From NCBI RefSeq assembly GCF_000687875.1, contig NZ_JHYG01000005.1, forward strand, positions 124,001 through 188,000: a stretch of 64,000 nt of DNA. Reading direction: 5' to 3'. The notes under the pieces were generated by a model that was given only the letters and a program-made list of their open reading frames with translations, was not told the DNA's origin and did not search any database. Shown one piece after another: positions 34,043 through 42,288 of this stretch. Position 1 is the first letter of the stretch; each line of letters starts with the position of its first letter. The position numbers and the translations under genes are program-made. Source of the DNA: Acidocella facilis ATCC 35904. GTDB taxonomy: Bacteria > Pseudomonadota > Alphaproteobacteria > Acetobacterales > Acetobacteraceae.

Positions 34043-34531
34043 CTATCCTTCCCGCTGATCCGCCGCAACAGGCGGCTTGCGGCGCAATTGCTCGATCATC
34101 AGCGCGATGACCCCGCAGACGATGGCCGAATCCCCGACATTGAACACCCAAGGGTAGGCCAGCGCGCCGATATGCACATGGATGAAATCCACCACCGCGC
34201 CGTAGCGCAGCCGGTCCAGCACATTGCCCACCGCCCCGCCGGCGATGGCGCCGACCGCGATGGTCACCACCCAATCCGTGGTGCGCGCCATCCAGACCAG
34301 CAGCGCGATGACGACCAGGCTGGCCAGCACCGCCAGCAAAATCTTCGCGCTGAACCCGGCGAACAGCCCGAAGGTGATGCCGTGATTCCAGACCAGCACG
34401 AGGTCCAGCACCGGCAGCGGCGAGAGCACCTGGCCGTTCTGCAAATGCCAAACATGCAGCACCGCATATTTGCTCGCCTGATCGGCGGCAAAAACCAGGA
34501 TCGCGACGATCAGCCCGCTGAGGAACCGCAT
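34043..34531 (-). CDS. lspA: Lipoprotein signal peptidase
   Basis: The 162-residue protein has four membrane helices and the two catalytic aspartates in GNVLDRLRYGAVVDFIHVH and FNVGDSAIVCGVI. It cuts the signal peptide of diacylglyceryl-modified prolipoproteins, including the likely lipoproteins in this window (MlaA, DUF3035 protein). Its start overlaps the ileS stop by one base, so they are coupled, as in many bacteria. Confidence 0.94.
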   Translation of the reverse strand: MRFLSGLIVAILVFAADQASKYAVLHVWHLQNGQVLSPLPVLDLVLVWNHGITFGLFAGFSAKILLAVLASLVVIALLVWMARTTDWVVTIAVGAIAGGAVGNVLDRLRYGAVVDFIHVHIGALAYPWVFNVGDSAIVCGVIALMIEQLRRKPPVAADQREG

Positions 34532-37383
34532 CAGCGCAGTTCCTCGACCGCCTCGCAGCAGCGCTTGCAGAGCGTGGGATGGGGCGCGCTGGCGCCCACC
34601 TCCGGCAACACTTTCCAGCAGCGCTCGCATTTCTGCCCCGGCGCCACGGCGGCCCCGGCTTCATCGCCGAACATCGCCCCGGAGGTGATGCAGATTTCCG
34701 CCCAGAAGGCCTCGCTGCCCAGCGCGCTCGCCGGGGTCGGCAGCAACGCCACCGTCTGCAGTGAGGAACCGACCTCCTTGGCCGCGCGCATCTTCTCAAT
34801 CGCCCCGGTGACCTCGCCGCGCACGGCGCGGATCTGCGCGAAGCCCTCGGCCAGCGCCTCATTGCGCCAGGCGCCCGGCGCTTCCTCGAACGCCTCAAGA
34901 TGCACCGAGGCCTCAGCGCCATAACGCGCCATCCAGGCCTCCTCGGCGGTGAAGGGCAGTGCCGGCGCCAGCCAGGTGGTCAGGCAGCGGAACAAAATAT
35001 CCAGGAAGGAGCGGCAGGCCCGGCGCGTGGCCGCGGAGGGCGCGTCGCAATACAGGCTGTCCTTGCGGATATCGAAATAGAAGGCGGAGAGATCGGTCGC
35101 GCAGAAATGATGGATGGCGGGATAGACGCCGGTCCAGTCATGCCCCTCCACCGCCGCCTGCAGCTTCGCATACAGCTCCGAAAGCCGGTGCAGCAGGAAT
35201 TTCTCCAGATCCGGGAAATCCGCCACCGGCACGCGCTCATCCTCCGAGAACCCGTCCAGCGAGCCCAGAATCCAGCGCAAGCTGTTGCGCAGCCGCCGAT
35301 ACAGCTCCGCCTGCTGCTTCAGAATCTCCGGCCCGATGCGCAGATCCTCGGAAATATCCGAGTTCAGCACCCAGAGGCGCAGAATATCGGCGCCGTATTT
35401 GTCATTCACCTCTTGCGGGGCGGTGACATTGCCGAGCGATTTCGACATTTTCCGGCCCTGCTCATCGAGCACGAAGCCATCGGTGACGATCGCCTTGAAC
35501 GGCGCCACGCCGCGCGTGCCCACCGCTTCCAGCAGCGAGGACTGGAACCAGCCGCGATGCTGGTCCGAGCCTTCCAGGTACACATCCGCCGGCCATTTCA
35601 TCCCCCGCGCTTCCAGCACGAAAGCATGGGTGGAACCGGATTCGAACCAGACATCGACCACGTCGAAAATCTGCTCGTAATGGTCCGGATCATAGTCCGG
35701 CCCGAGGAAGTCGGACGCCGGGCGGGCATACCAGGCATCCGCGCCTTCGGTGGTGAAAATCTCCACCACGCGGTTCACCACCGCCTCGTCGCGCAGCGGC
35801 TCATGGCTGCGCTTATCGACGAAAATGGCAATCGGCACGCCCCAGGCGCGCTGGCGCGAGATGCACCAATCCGGCCGGCTCTCCACCATGGCGCGGATGC
35901 GGTTGCGGCCGATCTCGGGCACGAATTTGGTCTCGTCGATGGCGTCCAGGGCTTTCTCGCGGATCGTCGCTCCGATGGAGTGGTTATAGCCATCCATCGA
36001 GATGAACCATTGCGCGGTGGCGCGATAGATCAGCGGCGCCTTGGAGCGCCAGCTATGCGGGTAGGAGTGCATGAACTCGTTGCGATGCACGAGATTGCCC
36101 GCCTGGGTGAGCGCCGCGCAAACCGGGTCCGCCGCCTTGTACACATGCACCCCGGCGAAAAGCGGCACATTCTGGTAATAGGTGCCGTCATCGGCCACCG
36201 TATCCGGCACGGAAATGCCATTGGCCTTGCAGAGCTGGAAATCATCCTCGCCATGGCCGGGGGCCATGTGCACAAATCCCGTGCCGGTATCTGTGGTAAC
36301 GAAATCGCCGAAAAGCACTCTTACAGCGCCTTTGGCTGTACCTTCAGCCGTGAGCGTCCTCTGTTGGCCGTCAAACAAACCTTCAAGCGGAAAGCCGCTC
36401 TCAAATAGCGGATGCACGCAACTACAATTTTCGAATTCGGCCCCAACAAATTCAGCTACAACACTGTAGTTAATTATGCCGACTGTTTTACAAAAATCTT
36501 CCACCAAATCGGAGGCGACTAGAAGCTTTTCTCCTACAACAGCCAAGCTGCCGGCTGAGACCTCCTGGACAAGGATGTTGACGTATTTAGCTTCCGGATT
36601 GCAGGCAACCGCTTTATTCCCGGGGATTGTCCAGGGGGTAGTAGTCCAAATTACAATTGAAGTGTTTGCCAGAGTCTTTCGAGCTTCACTCTGAGGCGCT
36701 TCCACCAAACCTGGAATAAAATGGAACCGCACATAAATCGCGGTATCCTTCTTGTCGTGATACTCGACCTCGGCTTCCGCCAAAGCGGTCTTTTCCACCG
36801 GGCTCCACATCACCGGGCGCAGGCCGCGATAGAGCGCGCCATTGAGCAGGAACTTGCCGATCTCGCCGGCAATTGCCGCCTCGGAGGCGAAATCCATGGT
36901 GGCGTAGCGCGCCGCCCAATCGCCCATCACGCCCAAACGCTGGAACTCGGCCGACTGCACATCCAGCCAATGCGCCGCGTACTCCCGGCATTCCTTGCGG
37001 AATTCCAGCACCGGCACCTGATCCTTATCCAGCTTCTTGGCGCGGTATTTTTCCTCAACCTTCCATTCGATCGGCAGGCCGTGGCAGTCCCAGCCGGGGA
37101 TGTAATCCACATCCCGCCCGGCCATGGATTGGGCGCGGTTGATGACGTCCTTGTGAATCTTGTTCAGCGCGTGGCCGATATGCAGATTGCCATTGGCGTA
37201 AGGCGGGCCGTCATGCAGCACGAACGGGGTCTTGCCCTGGGCTGCCTCGCGCAGCCTGGTCCAGAGCTGCATCTCCGCCCAGCGGTTGAGCATTTCCGGC
37301 TCGCGCTTGGGCAGCTCCCCGCGCATCGGGAAATCCGTGCGCGGCAGGAACACGGTGGCTTTATAATCGGTCGGTTCGGTCAT
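34531..37383 (-). CDS. ileS: Isoleucyl-tRNA synthetase
   Basis: The 950-residue class I synthetase has the ATP motifs NLHIGHAL and GRKMSKSLGN, the editing-domain start IVIWTTTPWTIPGNKAV, the editing-site block GTGFVHMAPGHGEDDF, and the C-terminal zinc cysteines CERCWKVLP and LCKRCCEAV. It charges isoleucine and edits valine. A striking 430-base segment (about 36290-36720, residues about 221-365) is close to half GC while the flanks are GC-rich, but the frame and motifs are intact. It is followed by lspA, with ribF just upstream on the same strand. Confidence 0.97.
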   Translation of the reverse strand: MTEPTDYKATVFLPRTDFPMRGELPKREPEMLNRWAEMQLWTRLREAAQGKTPFVLHDGPPYANGNLHIGHALNKIHKDVINRAQSMAGRDVDYIPGWDCHGLPIEWKVEEKYRAKKLDKDQVPVLEFRKECREYAAHWLDVQSAEFQRLGVMGDWAARYATMDFASEAAIAGEIGKFLLNGALYRGLRPVMWSPVEKTALAEAEVEYHDKKDTAIYVRFHFIPGLVEAPQSEARKTLANTSIVIWTTTPWTIPGNKAVACNPEAKYVNILVQEVSAGSLAVVGEKLLVASDLVEDFCKTVGIINYSVVAEFVGAEFENCSCVHPLFESGFPLEGLFDGQQRTLTAEGTAKGAVRVLFGDFVTTDTGTGFVHMAPGHGEDDFQLCKANGISVPDTVADDGTYYQNVPLFAGVHVYKAADPVCAALTQAGNLVHRNEFMHSYPHSWRSKAPLIYRATAQWFISMDGYNHSIGATIREKALDAIDETKFVPEIGRNRIRAMVESRPDWCISRQRAWGVPIAIFVDKRSHEPLRDEAVVNRVVEIFTTEGADAWYARPASDFLGPDYDPDHYEQIFDVVDVWFESGSTHAFVLEARGMKWPADVYLEGSDQHRGWFQSSLLEAVGTRGVAPFKAIVTDGFVLDEQGRKMSKSLGNVTAPQEVNDKYGADILRLWVLNSDISEDLRIGPEILKQQAELYRRLRNSLRWILGSLDGFSEDERVPVADFPDLEKFLLHRLSELYAKLQAAVEGHDWTGVYPAIHHFCATDLSAFYFDIRKDSLYCDAPSAATRRACRSFLDILFRCLTTWLAPALPFTAEEAWMARYGAEASVHLEAFEEAPGAWRNEALAEGFAQIRAVRGEVTGAIEKMRAAKEVGSSLQTVALLPTPASALGSEAFWAEICITSGAMFGDEAGAAVAPGQKCERCWKVLPEVGASAPHPTLCKRCCEAVEELR
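36290..36720 (-). other. Low-GC mosaic segment within ileS
   Basis: By hand count 205 of 420 bases from 36301 to 36720 are G or C (about 49 percent). The flanking parts of the gene are well above 60 percent. Codon choice shifts to A/T-ending codons over the same stretch and returns abruptly at both sides. The segment corresponds to the first part of the CP1 editing domain. Homologous replacement by DNA of another lineage is the simplest reading. Confidence 0.75.
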
Positions 37384-37501
37384 GGGAAAAGATCACCTGG
37401 CGGCGTAAGAATGACTCGGCGGAAGCAGCTTTGCGCGGAAAAACCCGTTTCAGGCCCGGGCAGGCGGTATAATTCGGGCGATTTGGCCGGTCATGCGCAT
37501 C

Positions 37502-38437
37502 TTATGTGCCCCCGCCGGGCAGAGCGTCAAGCGCGTGCCGGGCGGCGTTCGCATCGCGGCCGATTTGCGCCTTCAGCGCGTCGAAAGAGGGGAATTTCTG
37601 CTCATCGCGGATGAAATGGCGCAGCTGCACGGCCAGTTCCTGGCCGTAGAGATCGCCGTCGAAATCGAAGAAATGCGCCTCCAGCCGGGACTGGGTGCCG
37701 CCCACGGTCGGGCGCAGGCCGAGATTGGCCACCCCCTTCACCAGCTTGCCCGCGATGCGGGTGGTGACGGCATAAACCCCGCGCTGCGGCTCCAGATGCC
37801 GGCCCAGCTCGATATTGGCGGTGGGAAAGCCGATGGTGCGCCCGCGCGCATCACCATGCAGCACCGGGCCGCGAATGGAATAAGGCCGGCCCAGCAAGGC
37901 GGCGGCGCGCTCCGGATAGCCATCCTGCAGCAGCCGGCGGATGCGGCTGGAGGAGATCGGCCCCTGCGCGTCAGCCACCGCCGGGACGATGGACAGGCCG
38001 ATGCCGAGATTTTCCGCCCGGTCCGCCAGAAACGCCACATCCCCGCCGCGCCGGTGACCAAAGGCGAAATCCGCCCCGCAGGAGAGATGCACCGCGCCGA
38101 TGCTCTTGAACAATATCTCCTGCACGAAGGCCTCGGCGGTGAGGTGGGAGAATTCCGCGTCGAACGGCAGCTGATAGAGGATGTCCACCCCCAGCGCCTG
38201 CAAAGCCGCCGCGCGCTCGGCGGCCAGGGTCAGCCGGAAGGGCGCATCCTGCGGGCGGAAGAACTCGCGCGGGTGCGGCTCGAAGGTCAGCACCGCGCGC
38301 GGCGCGTCCGGCCGGGCGGCATGGGCGGCGCGCAGCACCGCCGCATGGCCGATATGCACACCGTCGAAATTGCCCAGCGCCACGCTGGCCCCGCGCGCTG
38401 CCACCGGCACTGTCCGCCAATCCGAATAAATCTTCAT
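37502..38437 (-). CDS. ribF: Bifunctional riboflavin kinase / FAD synthetase
   Basis: The 311-residue protein has an N-terminal nucleotidyltransferase domain (ALGNFDGVHIGHAAVL with the HxGH-type motif, and SSSRIRRLLQDG) and a C-terminal flavokinase domain (YSIRGPVLHGDARGRTIGFPTANIEL and RGVYAV). It turns riboflavin into FMN and FAD. It lies upstream of ileS on the same strand, a conserved pairing. A 118-base gap suggests ileS may also have its own promoter. Confidence 0.95.
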   Translation of the reverse strand: MKIYSDWRTVPVAARGASVALGNFDGVHIGHAAVLRAAHAARPDAPRAVLTFEPHPREFFRPQDAPFRLTLAAERAAALQALGVDILYQLPFDAEFSHLTAEAFVQEILFKSIGAVHLSCGADFAFGHRRGGDVAFLADRAENLGIGLSIVPAVADAQGPISSSRIRRLLQDGYPERAAALLGRPYSIRGPVLHGDARGRTIGFPTANIELGRHLEPQRGVYAVTTRIAGKLVKGVANLGLRPTVGGTQSRLEAHFFDFDGDLYGQELAVQLRHFIRDEQKFPSFDALKAQIGRDANAARHALDALPGGGT

Positions 38438-38520
38438 GCCCGTGCTAAAGCCCCCACCCTTGGCCGCGGGTCAAGGGTATTGCAGAAGATGGACGCGAAC
38501 AAATGCGGGAAGGATCGCAC

Positions 38521-39705
38521 ATGCGCCGGATACTCAAGGGGCTGATCGGGCTGGTCATCGTGCTGGCGCTGCTGTGGCTGGGGCTGTGGCTCTATGCGGA
38601 AATGCGGCTGAAACAGCTGGTGACGGCGCAGATCGACCAGATCAATGCCAGCGGCACGGTGCAAATCAGCTATGACCGCCTGACCAGCAGCCGCTCGCCG
38701 CTGGTGGCCAGCGTCACCCTGGTCAATCCGCGCTGGAGCGAAACCCCCGCCCCCGGCGCCGGCCCGCTCTCGCTCCACGCCGCCAGCTTCGGCGCGCATA
38801 TCGACCTGCTGCGCCCGCTGACCCTGCATATCGACGTGCCGCACAGCCTCGACATCTCCACCCCCCGCGCTTCGGGCGCGCTGACCTTCGCCGTGGCGCA
38901 GATGACCGAGCGACTGAATCCCGGCGTCTGGCTCGGCCATACCGACAATCCGGTGCGCGCCGGGGATGCGCGTTTCGCCGGCATTAATCTGCTGGCTAGC
39001 AATGGCAGCCTGCAGGTGGCCAGCATCGACAGCCTGGTGCTGCACCAGGCGCTGGACGCCACCGCCGGCAAGGGCCAGACCGCCCTGGCGGCGACCCTCC
39101 AGATGCGCGGCTTCGCGCTCTCGCCGATCCTCGCCCGGCTGATCAATTTGCCCTTCGACGGCAAGCTAGCCGGGCTGGATCTCTCCGTGCAGCTCTCCGG
39201 CCCGCTGGACTGGCAAAGCCTGGCCCGCCAGGAGGCCGCGCTGCCGGATGAGACGGCGCGGCATAAATTCATCCTGCAGGCGCTGCATCAATGGGCAATG
39301 GCGGGCGGCAGCGCCACCGGCAAGGTGCATCTGGCGCTGGGCCCCAGCCAGCTGGACGCCGCCGGCCATACGGTTTTCGACGCGAACGGCCAGCCCTCCG
39401 GCGCCTCCAGCCTGAAGGCCGACCATCTAGACGCGCTGAGCGCGGCGCTGACCAAATCCTACCCCTTCCTGCAAGGCTGGGTGGCGCAGGCCCAGGCCCG
39501 CTTCTCGCCCTATATCTCCAGCAACGCCCAGGATGGGCAGATGCTCGCGGTGCAGACGCGTTTTGGCAAGGATGGCGTGTTCATCAACGGCACCCGCACC
39601 GGGGACATGCCGCCGCTGGATTGGGACAAGCTGCTCAACCCGCCGCCGCCCGCGCCGCCCCCGGCCACCGCCCCGGGCGATGGCTCCGGCGCCGCGTCGC
39701 CATAA
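38521..39705 (+). CDS. DUF2125-family membrane-anchored protein
   Basis: The 394-residue protein has an N-terminal helix (RRILKGLIGLVIVLALLWLGLWLY) and a long periplasmic domain. AQIDQINASGTVQISYDRLT is typical of the family. The rest is rich in beta-strands, and a proline-rich tail (PPPPAPPPATAPG) closes it. The role of DUF2125 is not known; resemblance to AsmA-like proteins hints at lipid handling in the envelope. The ATG at 38521 is preferred over 38503 as GGGAAGG precedes it. It converges on mlaC. Confidence 0.8.
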   Translation: MRRILKGLIGLVIVLALLWLGLWLYAEMRLKQLVTAQIDQINASGTVQISYDRLTSSRSPLVASVTLVNPRWSETPAPGAGPLSLHAASFGAHIDLLRPLTLHIDVPHSLDISTPRASGALTFAVAQMTERLNPGVWLGHTDNPVRAGDARFAGINLLASNGSLQVASIDSLVLHQALDATAGKGQTALAATLQMRGFALSPILARLINLPFDGKLAGLDLSVQLSGPLDWQSLARQEAALPDETARHKFILQALHQWAMAGGSATGKVHLALGPSQLDAAGHTVFDANGQPSGASSLKADHLDALSAALTKSYPFLQGWVAQAQARFSPYISSNAQDGQMLAVQTRFGKDGVFINGTRTGDMPPLDWDKLLNPPPPAPPPATAPGDGSGAASP

Positions 39706-39731
39706 AAAAAGGGGCCGAAAGGCCCCTTTTT
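39704..39731. terminator. Bidirectional terminator between DUF2125 gene and mlaC
   Basis: AAAAAAAGGGGCC-GAAA-GGCCCCTTTTT is a near-perfect stem with A and T runs, suiting both convergent genes. Confidence 0.9.
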
Positions 39732-39747
39732 CGTAAACCGGGCGCCG

Positions 39748-40368
39748 TTACTGGTTGCCGATCTTGTTGATCTGCCCCTGCATCGCCTTCAACAGCGCCG
39801 AAACCTGGCCGCCATTATCCGTGATCACCCCGGCATAATCATTGCGGGTGGTGATGCGCAGGCTGGTCCCGGCGACGATCACGTCGATGATCTTCGGCTG
39901 GCCGCTCTCATCCTGCACCACCCAGCCCACATCCGCCGGCGCCTTGCCCGGCGCGGTCACGGTGGTGTCCACCAGCACGTTATTGCCCTGCGGGGCGGCG
40001 CTGTTCACGGTGAAGCTCACCCCCTGATAGGCCTTGATCTGGTAGGTGATGTTATAGCTCAGCAGCTGGTGAAACAGGCTCTGGAATTGCTGCTTCTGCG
40101 CCGGGGTGGCGACATTGATATAGCGCCCCAGCACATAATCGCCGACCTGATCGACATCGACGATCTGGTTGACCAGGTCGCGCAGCTGGCTCGCCTTCTG
40201 GCTCTGCGAACCTGGCCCGTTGACGATGGCGACCAGCTTGTCGCCGGACTGGGTGATGAAGCTCTTGGCGGCGTCCGGGGACATCGCCTGGGCATGGGCG
40301 GCACCCGCCATCGCGGCGAGCATCGGCGCGGAGGCCACGGCCCCCAGAATGAAACGACGGAACATCAT
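39748..40368 (-). CDS. mlaC: MlaC, phospholipid-binding periplasmic protein
   Basis: The 206-residue protein has a signal sequence (FILGAVASAPMLAAMAGAAHA) and the MlaC/Ttg2D fold. RDLVNQIVDVDQVGDYVLG and FQSLFHQLLSYNITYQI are core parts, and GWVVQDESGQPKIIDVIVAGTSL is the lipid-binding sheet. It shuttles phospholipids between MlaA at the outer membrane and the MlaFEDB transporter. The mlaA gene lies just upstream on the same strand; the mlaFEDB genes are not in view. Confidence 0.9.
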   Translation of the reverse strand: MMFRRFILGAVASAPMLAAMAGAAHAQAMSPDAAKSFITQSGDKLVAIVNGPGSQSQKASQLRDLVNQIVDVDQVGDYVLGRYINVATPAQKQQFQSLFHQLLSYNITYQIKAYQGVSFTVNSAAPQGNNVLVDTTVTAPGKAPADVGWVVQDESGQPKIIDVIVAGTSLRITTRNDYAGVITDNGGQVSALLKAMQGQINKIGNQ

Positions 40369-40398
40369 GCGTTTATGAAATCCTCGATATGATAAGGC

Positions 40399-41190
40399 TT
40401 ACTGGTGGTACCAGTTCGGCCAGGTACGTTTGTCGCGCTGCTCAACCTGCTTCTGCTCTGAGGCACGAGATTGGCGATAAAGGCTCCGGAATGTGGCATA
40501 GGGGTCCAGGGCGGTGGCGTTGATCTGGTCGATCGGCTGCAGATACGCGGCGCGGGTATTGATCAGATGGATACCGGTCTCGGAATAGCCGAAATCGGTC
40601 AGGGCGCCGCTCGCCGGGGCGGCCTCCATCGGGGTGGCGAACCAGGAAACCGGATAATTCATCGCATCGCGCACGCCGGAGGGGCCGAAAGCGGGCAGAT
40701 AGAGATACGGGCCGGGCGGCACGCCCCAGGTCGCCAGAGTGATGCCGAAATCCGTATCGGTCTCGGGATAGCCCATGGCGCTGGCCGGGTCGAAAATACC
40801 GCCAATGCCGATGGTGGAGTTGACCAGGAAGCGCACCATGGCGCTGCCGGCATCGGTGGGGTGGCCCTCGGCCATGAAATTCAGCATCCGCGCCGGCTCG
40901 CCGATATTGCTGGCGAAATCCCCCACATGGTTGCGGATACCCTGGGTGGTGATCGCCACATAGCCCTTGGCCACCGGCTTCATCACATAGGTATCGAGCT
41001 TGTTATTGACCTTGAAGAAGACGCGGTTGGTCGGCTCCAGCGGGTCGTTCAGCTGCTGATAGGCCTGATAATCGGCCGTGTCGGATTTCGGCGGCGGGGT
41101 GGCGCAGCCGGTGAGCGCCCCGGCCAGAACCAGGCCCGGGAGGGTGATGGCCAGCCCTTGCGTAAGCCGGCGTTTCAAAGACGTCTTCAT
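40399..41190 (-). CDS. mlaA: MlaA (VacJ) outer-membrane lipoprotein
   Basis: The 263-residue protein begins with a lipoprotein signal (LAGALTGCATPPPKSD) and has the VacJ signature YQQLNDPLEPTNRVFFKVNN with FLVNSTIGIGGIFDPA and DFGITLATWGVPPGPYLYLP. It removes misplaced phospholipids from the outer leaflet and passes them to MlaC. It is followed after 30 bases by mlaC. The C-terminal region ends in KRTWPNWYHQ. Confidence 0.92.
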   Translation of the reverse strand: MKTSLKRRLTQGLAITLPGLVLAGALTGCATPPPKSDTADYQAYQQLNDPLEPTNRVFFKVNNKLDTYVMKPVAKGYVAITTQGIRNHVGDFASNIGEPARMLNFMAEGHPTDAGSAMVRFLVNSTIGIGGIFDPASAMGYPETDTDFGITLATWGVPPGPYLYLPAFGPSGVRDAMNYPVSWFATPMEAAPASGALTDFGYSETGIHLINTRAAYLQPIDQINATALDPYATFRSLYRQSRASEQKQVEQRDKRTWPNWYHQ

Positions 41191-41343
41191 CCTTAACCTC
41201 TTTCCTGGCTGCGGGCCGCAAATACGGCGGCACCCTCACATGTGAGGCAGATTACAGCAGGGTCAAGCACCGCGCCATCGCTTCCCCGCCAGCTGTGGCT
41301 TGCGCGCCACTTGCATGGTAACAGCAACCCCCTCTACGGAACG

Positions 41344-42288
41344 ATGACCATGACCCATTCCCCTGTCCGACACACTCTGGAACGCTGGGCGCAAGGCGAG
41401 CGCATCGCCCCGCTGCCGGCGCGCGACGGCGCCGCCCCGCCCGCCATCTCCTTCGAATTCTTCCCGCCCAAGACCGAGGCGCTGGAGGCCCAGCTCTGGG
41501 CCTGCATCGAACGCCTGGCCAGGCTGCGGCCGGATTTCGTCTCCGTGACCTACGGCGCCGGCGGCTCCACCCAGGAGCGCACCCATGCCACCGTGCTGCG
41601 CCTGGTCAAGGAGACCGACCTCACCCCCGCCGCCCATCTCACCTGTGTGGGCGCCACCAAAGAGGCGGTGAACGAGGTCGCTCAGCGTTATTGGGAGGCC
41701 GGGGTCAAGCATATCGTCGCGCTGCGCGGGGACATGCCGGGTGGGGCCGCCTACGCGCCGCATCCGGGCGGCTATGCTTTCGCGGCGGATCTGGTCGAGG
41801 GGCTGAGAAAGGTCGCGGATTTCGAAATCTCGGTCGCCGCCTATCCGGAAACCCACCCGCAGGCGGCCAGCCCCGAGGCGGATCTGGATAATCTCAAGCG
41901 CAAGCTCGATGCCGGGGCGACCCGCGCCATCACCCAGGTATTCTTCGACAATTCCATCTTCCTGCGCTTCCTGGACAAGGCCCTGGCCGCCGGGATCAAG
42001 GCGCCGATCGTCCCTGGCATTCTGCCGGTGACCAATTTCAAGCAGGCGAAGAGCTTCGCCGAGGCCTGCGGCACCTCGGTGCCCGCCTGGATGGCCGATA
42101 TGTTCGACGGTCTGGATGATGACATCGAGACCCGCCGCATGGTCTCCGCCGCCATGGCCGCCGAGCAGGTGCGCCTGCTGCAGGCCAACGGCATCGACGA
42201 GTTTCATTTTTACACGCTGAACCGGCCGGACCTGACCTACGCCATCGCGCGCATCCTCGGTGTGAAGCCGGAGGCCCCGGCGGCTTGA
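41344..42288 (+). CDS. metF: 5,10-methylenetetrahydrofolate reductase
   Basis: The 314-residue flavoprotein shows ISFEFFPPKTEALEAQLWACI, DFVSVTYGAGGSTQERTHATV and HLTCVGATKEAVNEV, the MetF core, with ALRGDMPGG and QVFFDNSIFLRF. It makes 5-methyltetrahydrofolate for methionine synthesis. The start at 41344 fits family length. The last four bases overlap the TTG start of the helicase gene, so the two are translated together. Confidence 0.95.
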   Translation: MTMTHSPVRHTLERWAQGERIAPLPARDGAAPPAISFEFFPPKTEALEAQLWACIERLARLRPDFVSVTYGAGGSTQERTHATVLRLVKETDLTPAAHLTCVGATKEAVNEVAQRYWEAGVKHIVALRGDMPGGAAYAPHPGGYAFAADLVEGLRKVADFEISVAAYPETHPQAASPEADLDNLKRKLDAGATRAITQVFFDNSIFLRFLDKALAAGIKAPIVPGILPVTNFKQAKSFAEACGTSVPAWMADMFDGLDDDIETRRMVSAAMAAEQVRLLQANGIDEFHFYTLNRPDLTYAIARILGVKPEAPAA

